Origin: Metellina segmentata
Lineage: Eukaryota; Arthropoda; Arachnida; Araneae; Tetragnathidae
Assembly (NCBI GenBank): GCA_947359465.1
Contig: OX375872.1
Span: 135,706,011-135,770,010, forward strand
Length of the DNA: 64,000 nucleotides
Reading direction: 5' to 3'
Below the pieces are notes generated by a model. It had not been told where the DNA came from and did not search any database. It was given only the letters and a program-made list of their open reading frames with translations. Positions 56,030-64,000 of this stretch are shown here, in pieces. The number at the start of each line of letters is the position of its first letter. Position 1 is the stretch's first letter. Both the position numbers and the translations under genes were made by a program.

Positions 56030-56485
56030 GTGCACATCAGTACAATACAAATGAGATCACAAACTCACCTTTTTGAGTCAAAACTAATGCACACCTAATT
56101 CTGTTTGGACGAGCATGAGTATCATCTTGTGCGAATGTTTCAACAGTTTTACGAACAAATTCAGTTATTAATTGTTGTGTTTTGGTTAGGCCATTATATA
56201 ATTATCTATAAGAGGCTACCAAGAACTTCAGTTCACGTTGAAATTTCCCAGCGCGTTTTTCATTAGGGTCATGTTTGACAAAATGATTACCCAATTTTCA
56301 GGTCAGTTCCAGACATTCTTTTACTAAACCTGCATTTAGAACAAGATCATATTGTTCATTATCACTACATTCTGTGGGATTAGGAGTCTCAAAGCCAACC
56401 TCTTCTAATAATTCATCTTTGCTTACGGCTTTCTCGAATGATTCATGAATATCTTCAAATGATAGATCACTAAATCCTCCAGTTG
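56030..56485 (-). pseudogene. Possible Tigger/CENPB-type C-terminal relic
   Basis: The minus frame reads LSFEDIHESFEKAVSKDELL, then PTECSDNEQYDLVL and, after a stop, HDPNEKRAGKFQRELKFLVA. The pattern of an acidic linker followed by a helix with DPN..R...F.R....L..Y resembles pogo/Tigger C-termini. No DDE core is seen, so the assignment is weak. Confidence 0.35.
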
Positions 56486-58620
56486 CGTGTCATTGTAATG
56501 ATGTTGGGAATACAGTCGTGTTAGTTACCAAATACAATTAGAACATTGTAGATACATACATTGGTAAATGAAAACATGCATTCCAAAACGCATACACTAC
56601 ATGTTATGCAATCTATATGTGGGTGCAATATAACTGACTAACCACTGCATTGCCCGTGACAGTTCTTTTCATGGGGTCAGGTGTGACCACTGCTTGCTAA
56701 CCCCCAGTAATTGCTACGAATACCCATGTAGTTTAACAGATGATACTACTATGCCACAAATAGAAAAAAAATGTTTCGTAAAATTTGGGCAAATAAATTC
56801 AAACTGACTGGAGTAAATAGAGAATGAAATATTTATTTTGAATCTGAGTAAAAAAAAAAGTTTGTGCAAAAACAGAATTAGGTGTGCGTATACAAACAGG
56901 AAATGTTCGACGCAAAAAAATAAATACGCTCGGGGTAGAGTCACATGAATTGAACCTATGTCATCTACAGCTTGCAAGCTATTAACAATGAGAAACCCAC
57001 TGAACCACCAGCAAGTTGCTTTCCCACTCCTTGTACTCAGGAATGATACTATTCCCTCTACACCTCACCTCCCCTTTCCGCTTGTGTATCAATAGAATAG
57101 CACAAAATCATTAGTACTACCCAAATTTTGTTCAACAGAGGTTTTGGAAAACCAAATCGACATATTACATTGTTTATTTCAACATACCTATATGAGAACT
57201 TAAGTCTGTTAGCACAAATGCACTTGTGATGGGTAATGCCTTCCTTCTATGAGGTACTCTCGATACACCCTTGACAATGTGGAGCAAGGTCTCAACTATG
57301 TCCAAAATGTTAAGCTTATGCGTTTAGCTTTAACTATCCTTCCACGTTCAAACTCGGTTAATTCTTGGCAGGTCGACATTCAAGAGTTTAACAGAGAGCA
57401 CTGATAACTATCCGACTCTTTATACTCTTTTAATGCAATGTGAGCACTAGTAAATTTGCATACTGCTATCCCATGACTTTTAGCACATCAGTGTTCGGTG
57501 TATGGAAGTTATATAAAATTAATAATGCAAAAGTTTTGGTACAGGCATATGAGGGGTCAAAAAATAATACTTAATATAAGATTTTGCAAATGAAAGCACA
57601 TAAAAAAATAACTGCAGAGATTAGGAAAAAGCATGTATTTCTAATTTGAATTAATGGGGTCGCACTGGCCCTGGAACTTTTTTAGGTATAATGCTTGAGT
57701 AAATATATTAAGCGAATCTTCACCCATCATATGAAGAAGAATGATTCAAAATTGCCCATTGGATTTATAATCACACGGAATGTTTTAAACAAAACCTATG
57801 CTGATGAACAGGCTTGTGAGTGACATATGTTCAATGGCCCAAAAGGGAAAGAGTTGTCTTGTAATTATGATCCCTATCAAAAAAGGTTATGTAGTGCTTC
57901 AAAGGAAGGCTGATTTAATATTCAACTAACTTGAATAAAATAGCATGTCTCTTCTTCATAGTTATTTCATTTTCAATATTATTACACATTAAACAGAAAG
58001 GAAAATAAAATTAAAATTCTTATTTAAATCACTGATTTTAAAAAATAATCACTTAATTTTAAATTTGCATTCCCTGTAACAATCTAAAAATCGAAAGAAA
58101 TGGTCCGTTTTAATAGAATCTGATGTATTCAATTTGTGGACTTTCATATAATGTAATCTCAAAAACTAGATTACATCTAACTATAAATCAAAAATTAAAA
58201 CTACTGATCGCAGAAAGAACAATCTCACTGCCTCTACTAAAATTACACTTCACAAATATAATTAAACGCAATAGCATAAAACAATTCAAAATCAAAGCTG
58301 AAACAAATTTTTCTTGCATCTCTAACGCATCAAAAAAACACATTTGAAAATTGAAGGAGATTGGATGTATAACTGAAAAGTAAATACAATCTTTCAAAAG
58401 AATACGCCTAAAGACAAATAAACTTTTCCTAATTAAATTATTCCGCTTTCAATACAAAGACCGTTGAAAAACATGAGCTCCTCACCTCACACATTCTCAT
58501 AAGCATAAACAAAACAGAATGCATTCAACATCAGAACAGCGCGCGATTTTTCAAACCGCCGACAGAACTAATACGCCTTCTAGCGGCAATTCCTCTAAGT
58601 TTTAACATTAGGATTATCGC
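56486..58620. other. Unassigned AT-rich interior
   Basis: Short open frames only; no domain recognised. Confidence 0.4.
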
Positions 58621-58650
58621 AGTTGGCGATACAGGCATCTATCGCCAACT
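58621..58650. repeat. Hairpin at inner edge of right inverted repeat
   Basis: agttggcgata and tatcgccaact form an 11-bp perfect stem around caggcatc. The stem reuses the innermost bases of the terminal repeat. Confidence 0.85.
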
Positions 58651-58699
58651 CGCCAAGGGGTGCTGAAAGCGTGAGGGTTTCCGCGAATGCGTCCCGGAG

Positions 58700-59118
58700 C
58701 TGTATTTCAGCAAGACAATTCCCGTCCCCATATTGCTCGGAATGTGCAAGCCTTCTTCAGTGCACGAAAGTTTCTGCTTCTTCCATGACCTACACAATCT
58801 CCGGATATGTCGCCCATTGAGCATGTCTTGGATTACATCAGTCGTCGATTCGCTCATCGGGCATAGAGCACGACTGAACTTTGGCATCAGATAGAAGCCC
58901 TCTGGAATGCCATTCCTCAGCATATTCAGAGTCTGTATGATTTGATGCCGCGACGTGAACAGGATCTCATCGCTGCATATGGCGGCTGCACAAGATATTG
59001 ATTTTTGTTATTATTTTTCTTTTATTGCTTTGTAAATTTGATTGTTTTTATAAACCACTATAAGTAATACGTGGAATAAATTTCATTTATTTCTGACGAT
59101 TCCTTCATAGTGTTGCAA
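58700..59118 (+). pseudogene. Third Tc1 transposase relic, C-terminal part and right end
   Basis: Resumes at ctgtatttcagcaagacaat (second Asp, QQDN.RPH) and has SPDMSPIEHVLDYISRRFAH with the Glu. It ends DLMPRREQDLIAAYGGCTRY at the TGA 58999-59001. The right inverted end (ccttcatagtgttgc at 59102-59116) belongs to the same family as the element at 37292. The left end is not recognisable. Confidence 0.85.
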
Positions 59119-60075
59119 ACTTCCTTCATAGTTTCACAAACAGTAGTGGTGTATTTTGTTCAATATCTCGGACACCTCGTACGATTTTATTGTTTTCTTT
59201 TGCGCTCGATGCAGTTTGTGTGTTTTAGGACCTTGTACCATTAATCCAAACCAACCTGGACATCTCGCTGCTTGAAATATTTCAGGTCTACGCCCGCAGC
59301 ACTGAACCTCGTCCGAACTCTACTCGGGTTTGACGCTTTGAGGGTTAAAAAATTCAGAGGATTGTAAAAACGTTTTGTAAAAAAAGACTAAGCAAAATTA
59401 TTTTTATTATTAAGGTGGGATATATTGAGAATGGCTGAAGAATTGATTTTTCTAGCCCCTAAATTAGTTTGAATACTCTATTTAAATCAAGACCCTTCAA
59501 TGTTTTAGAGGAACAGCCAGATAGTTAATAGAGCGAAATTAAAACTGTCCTCCTTAATATAAAACTAGGAAAATGCACCACTTCAACTTGAGACTGTTCA
59601 CATTGTTGGTTAATTGAAGGCTATAAATATCTTAATTAGTTCCTGATTTATATTTTGAAGCTTCTGAATATTAAATTGCATTTATCTAATATTCGTTTTC
59701 TCAAGTAAGCACATTGATGTATATTTAAGTGTGTTGTTTTAAAGCGTATAGATCTAATTAATATAAATTTGTTTGTATATGGTTAAAAAGTTGTTCCATT
59801 TCGTTAATTTTTGCCTACCTTTTCAAAACAGATAATTCAAAAGGATAATATTTAATTTCAGTGTGATGCTGTAGAAACTTCTCTGAGACTACATTACAGC
59901 ATGAAAAGATTTCCGGACCCATTACAGGGGCCCCGGAAATTGTAAAACGTATTTGTACTGTAATATGCAGTCTGTTTGCCAATCCTAAAAGATATATTTT
60001 TCACTGTGAGTATAAAAATAACACTTAAGTATATGTGAGCAAGGTTAACATCGAGCATTGGTGTGTAGAGACCTA
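59119..60075. other. Unassigned
   Basis: No gene or repeat recognised. Confidence 0.45.
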
Positions 60076-60079
60076 CTCG

Positions 60080-60800
60080 TTATCCAGCAATGGGGCTCGC
60101 TATCCAATCTATAGATGGATGGTTTAGATGACGGGTTTCAGTTTAGATGAAGAATTCCACATTAGATGACCACCATCAGGTTTGATGACGAATCTAAGTT
60201 TAGATAACGGATTCCATGTTCGATGACGGGCCTCAGTTTTGGTGACGGGCTCCAATTTAGGTGAATGATTTCAGTTTAAATGACGGGTTCCAGGCTACAT
60301 GATGGACTTCAGATGAAATGACGGGCTCCAAAGTTAGATGATGGTCACCTGGTTTAGAGACGGACTTCAGTTTAGATCTCGGGTTCCAGTTTAGATTATG
60401 AGCTCCGTGTTAGTTGACGGGCTCCAGTTAAAATAAATGATCCCAGGTTTGATGACGCATTCCAGGGAAGATAATAGGCTCCAAGTACGATAGATGAAGG
60501 GTTCTAGGTTTAATGATTATCTCCGGGTAAAATGATGGACCACAGTTTTGTTGACAAGCTTCAGTTTAGATGATGGATTTCAGGAAGCATGATACCCCCC
60601 AGATTTGGTGGCGAACCTAAGTTTTAATATCCTACACCAAATTAGATGGCAGACTCCAGATTAGATGACGGCCTCAGGTTAGATTACCAACCTCAGTTGA
60701 AATGATGAGCCCTAAGCTAGATAACAGTCCCAGGTTCGATGACGAGCCCCAGCTAAGAACATTGCTCACAAATTATATGATGAACCTTGGGCTTAGGTAA
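60080..60800. repeat. Degenerate ~23-bp minisatellite
   Basis: About 30 imperfect units around gatgacgggctccagtttaga, with many substitutions and small indels. Confidence 0.88.
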
Positions 60801-60817
60801 AGGTGGGACAGGCCTCA

Positions 60818-60860
60818 GCAGTGGTGACGCTAGTATATACGAGGCGTAAGCAAGTAATAA
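60818..60860. repeat. Possible hAT terminal repeat
   Basis: cagtggtgacgctag resembles the CAGTGGCGTAGCTAG ends of hAT elements that carry ZMYM1-like transposases. It lies 3' of the pseudogene on the minus strand; the partner end is not found. Confidence 0.35.
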
Positions 60861-61143
60861 AGTGAGGCCTCTGCTCATATAAAAAAATTATGTCCTGTTA
60901 TTGCATTCGACTACTATAAGGTTACGAATAATATACATTTTCTCTCTCTCGTGCGCGCGTTAAGTGTTTAAATTTAATCATTCCAGTTTTTTATAAATAT
61001 GAATACAGCTATTAAAGAACAATAACAGTCTAGAAAATTAAAAAAAGATTCCAGTACAGTGTCAACAGTAATCAATATGAAACTAGAATAAACAGTACTA
61101 ATCTAAAGTATATACTAATATAAATTATAATACACCAATATTA

Positions 61144-62925
61144 CTAAAAAAGTATTTTTCTGCTTTTTCCTTCACTAAAATCTTCAATGAGCTTATAATC
61201 TAACCTGGAAGTCAATGCCTGTTTCAATTGATAAACAGCAGGTGAAGAAAGCCTGTTTTGAGTCATTGTTGTGCGCAAGTAATTTTTCTCAAGCTTCAAC
61301 ATGAAGAAATTACACTCTGCTACGGCCGTGCTTACAGGAGTTGTCAAAATTATTATCATAGTTATAAAGTTGTTCAGATACAAGTCTTGGAGGTAATGTT
61401 CCACAAGGTACTTAAAAAAATCCCGGACATTATCAACTACTGTTGGAATATTGTTTTTAGTGACAGGGGTTGTCTTTCAAAATTGTTAATTCCTCAACGA
61501 ATGTGTTACAGCATCACAATATCCCAAGTTCCATCAACACTAAGAATTGAAGTTAAGTCACTGCAATACTTTTCGAGTTATCTTTTGTCCGTATTTTTCA
61601 GAGCAATCAAATATCCCAAGAATCCCAAACGACTTTCGTGTTCCTTTAGTGCTTCAAATCTATTTGCAATGCCCACTATTATTTCATCGATCAGAGTTGT
61701 AAAAACGTTCACTCGAGAATGGTCCTGTACAGTAAATGGGGCTCATCTCGAGCTTCATAGTCAAAATGTTTTTTCTTAGTGAAATACGTTTCTCTATAAA
61801 ATGAGATAGAATATCGAAATTTGACTTTTCTTAATAAACTTGAATGGAGCTTCGAACGTTACGTCAAATCCGTTTCGCGGTATTATTCAATCCATTTGCA
61901 GAAGTTATTCAACCAATCAACAGAAGCAGTCATGTGATTTTGTGAAGATTGCCAAACTTTACTAATTTTAATAATTCGAAAGCAGTAGTTCATACCATAC
62001 ACTCAAAGAAACAATGAATTCGTGAGTTAACATTTTATTCAAGGCAGACTTACATTCGCTGAGAGTATCTGAATCCGTCGAAGCAGTTTGTAAACTCTCG
62101 AAACAATCAATTAATTCATAAAATTGAACTATTATCGCTTTTACAGCTTCAATTAGGCTTGCCCATGTATTATCGAATAAAGTCTTTAACGTTAACATTA
62201 ATTTACCTGTGATGAAATGCCATCGTCTTGTTGACGCAGAAAATAGAGTGTATAGTTTTTGAATGAATCCAAAAAATATTTTCACTATTGTTGAGGAACT
62301 AGCAGGCATCTACAAGTAATAAATTCCAGCTGTGACAGCCTTAAGGATTATTAGTAAATATTCGAGTTTTTACCCCTTTAGCAATTCCTACCATGTTCAA
62401 CCCTATTGTAACCCTGACCCCTATAATTCTGAATGTCTAGGGGGTCCAAGCTCATTCATTCCACTATAGTTTCAGCTAATTGATGTCCTATATTCTGACC
62501 TATTAGAATGAAAGCAACAAAAGTTTCTTTTATAATTCCCAAAGAAGTGTCACACTATCGTAAAATCATTATCATTTGCTCAATTCGACCAGCACATCTG
62601 GTAGTCCACCATGACAGCACAATATTTGGCTACCTTAATTTTTTCTACTACGCTCAACTACGCCTTTTCCCATTAATGTAATCAGTATGATTTTAATTTT
62701 TGGCTCCAGTAGGGGTGGCTTTTAATTTCCTTTTCATTGATTGGACGATTGATTTCCTTTTCATTGATTAGACTTTGATAATAACTAAATTATATCAATG
62801 AAGTTAACTGAATTTGTGTTAAACTCAATATCTAAAGATTCTCTCTGACTTCTAAATACCAAGTTATGGCTGGCTAAGAAATTGCTAATGTCTATTAATC
62901 TTTCGAACAATGTCACAAGCTTCAT
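61144..62925 (-). pseudogene. ZMYM1-like hAT transposase (DUF4371-hATC) pseudogene
   Basis: On the minus strand, in order: SNFLASHNLVFRSQRESLDI (about 62900-62800); DVAKYCAVMVDYQM (near 62620); QLAETIVE and LDIQNYRGQGYN (near 62440); then 62309-61968 IVKIFFGFIQKLYTLFSAST, LKTLFDNTWASLIEAVKAI. Next come VNVFTTLIDEIIVGIANRFE (about 61700) and the hATC dimerisation end PVSTAVAECNFFMLKLEKNY, LRTTMTQNRL (61330-61250). These match the DUF4371 plus hATC layout of ZMYM1/THAP-like domesticated or mobile hAT genes. At least six stops or shifts break it. Confidence 0.85.
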
Positions 62926-62989
62926 GTCGCATTTTTAGCCTTTTAATCAATATTCTGTACCTATATTTCTAAAGAATTAATTATACTGG

Positions 62990-63485
62990 AAACCCATATT
63001 CTGTAGCCATTGCGAATTGCCGGTCTCTCCTACGTTTTCTGTCTCGCAATCATAAGACTATTTGCCTGCCGTGGATACCAGCCCACTGCGGCATAGAGGG
63101 TAATGGAAAGGCTGACCTGCTCGCCAAAAAAGGGACAGCTATTACTCAAACTGTTAATGATGAAATCCCTTTTTCGTTAAATAAATTTTTAAAAAGAACT
63201 TGGAAAAAGATCTTTCAAAAAAGAATTCCCAGAAATCCTGGTGGAAAAAAAAATCCAAAATCTTTCTGACTGGCCTAGAATGAAAGCCGTAGCTGAATTC
63301 CGCCTCGCTACTCGCCACAACAGCCTTGCAAGGCATTTACATCGCATAGGCATCCTTGACGATCCACGCTGAAAGCTATGCAACCTTCAGGAACTCATGG
63401 ACTATACACACCTGCGTCACTGTCCTGCGCTCTTCGCTACAGCTAAGTGGGAACGATACTGGGAAGCGAAGGACCGAATGGGTGC
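62990..63485 (+). pseudogene. LINE RNase H and C-terminal fragment
   Basis: The plus frame reads CLPWIPAHCGIEGNGKADLL, then AKKGT (RNase H, 63060-63130). In a second frame come DWPRMKAVAEFRLATRHN, then HLHRIGILDD, CNLQELMDYTHLRHCPAL and WERYWEAK. This is the C-terminus of a Jockey/R1-type LINE, separated by frame changes. Confidence 0.82.
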
Positions 63486-64000
63486 ATAGACTTTCTTCTG
63501 TTGCCTTTTTTTACATTGCTTTTGTTCTGTTGTTCGTCTTCAGTTTTGTCTTTTGTACCCACCATTGGAAACAACAAAAAAAATATTTATAAAGAAAAGT
63601 CTTTAAGAGTAGGCCTCGTAGAAAATCAGGAACGTTTGACATATTTCATAATAATATATAGAACGGGCCGCGCAAATTATTATTCTTTGATATTCTGTGA
63701 GGCCCATTTTCCAACTCAAAGCGCGAGGCCGGCAGCGGTCGCTTGCATGACTTAAGCTCCGGTTTCCTAAGAAAGCGTAGCCGTGATCTAGCGGCCGTGA
63801 TGTATCGGTGGGTGACGTCACTAAAACGTTGTTTATACTAACACATGGTGTTGGTTTCCTAGAGAGCGTTGTTTGTGAGCGTAACGAAAATGATCGGAGC
63901 CGCCATTTCCATGACTGTCGTCATAGCGGTCTCAAACAGTTGGGGAACGTTTTTTCTCTTGTAGCGGCAAGATTTCATTTCCTGCTCCAAACGATTCGAA
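63486..64000. other. Unassigned, CpG-richer end of window
   Basis: 63700-63950 is richer in CpG than its surroundings (gcgcgaggccggcagcggtcg). It could be a promoter-proximal region of a gene beyond the window, but nothing decisive is visible. Confidence 0.3.

Larger units (their letters stand above)
50951..58690. mobile_element. 7.7-kb inverted-repeat element with 9-bp target duplication
   Basis: Terminal inverted repeats of 52 bp (50951-51002 and 58639-58690) differ at only two positions and begin gcat(a/t)cgcggaaaccctc. They are flanked by gtcccggag at 50942-50950 and 58691-58699, a perfect 9-bp duplication that splits the Tc1 frame. A 9-bp target and long ends fit Mutator-like (MULE) or Merlin elements. 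The interior holds relics of LINEs, hAT, SINE-B and a possible Tigger gene but no recognised transposase of its own. Confidence 0.85.

Noticed and set aside
61258..61779. 173-codon plus frame
   Set aside because: Antisense to the ZMYM1-like hAT pseudogene, where the hATC motif is clear on the minus strand.

Overview
The window looks like gene-poor, repeat-dense nuclear DNA of an arthropod. A spider is the best guess, because the only intact host-like gene is a MATH-BTB family member of the kind expanded in spiders, and because the LINE, mariner, hAT and Ty3 relics fit; no species marker is present. No bacterial operon, CRISPR array, rRNA or credible functional tRNA is visible. All calls come from reading the sequence by eye; no search was run.

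Layout. 0.4-7.5 kb: a field of tRNA-derived SINEs surrounding a broken MATH-BTB pseudogene (4.0-5.65 kb, minus). 8.3-10.0 kb: an intact intronless 572-codon MATH-BTB gene (minus), paralogous to the pseudogene. 10.2-25.6 kb: dense nested SINEs of two families. SINE-A has a head reading gccgaccaaccggtatagtgg and an (ATTACC)n tail; SINE-B has a different tRNA-like head but a related body. Interspersed are a self-nested hAT element (15.0-16.4 kb), a PIF/Harbinger-type element with a Myb-like exon (16.85-18.0 kb) and a LINE 3' end. 26.5-30.2 kb: a complete but decayed Tc1 element, a 44-bp minisatellite and an internally deleted mariner-like element.

30.7-42.6 kb: LINE remnants and a near full-length, decayed, I/R1-type LINE with ORF1, endonuclease, reverse transcriptase and RNase H. 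A Tc1 element (37292-42454) sits inside its ORF2, and an LTR retrotransposon (38144-41937) sits inside the Tc1 transposase. The LTR element has lost pol. It keeps only the start of gag and carries an open 432-codon ORF whose region 48-83 resembles the conserved N-terminal motif of PRRC2 (BAT2/nocte) RNA-associated proteins, so it may have captured a host transcript. This is the most interesting feature in the window.

43.3-50.2 kb: a Tc1-like element with ~200-bp inverted repeats, a chimeric SINE, a complete mariner-like relic and several tandem repeats. 50.3-59.1 kb: another Tc1 transposase relic split by a 7,740-bp insertion that has 52-bp terminal inverted repeats and a 9-bp target duplication, as in Mutator-like or Merlin elements, but no recognisable transposase of its own. 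60-64 kb: a degenerate ~23-bp minisatellite, a ZMYM1-like hAT/DUF4371 pseudogene (minus) and a LINE RNase H/C-terminal fragment.

The genes do not form a pathway. The window records layered transposition whose relative order can be read from target-site duplications and interrupted frames.
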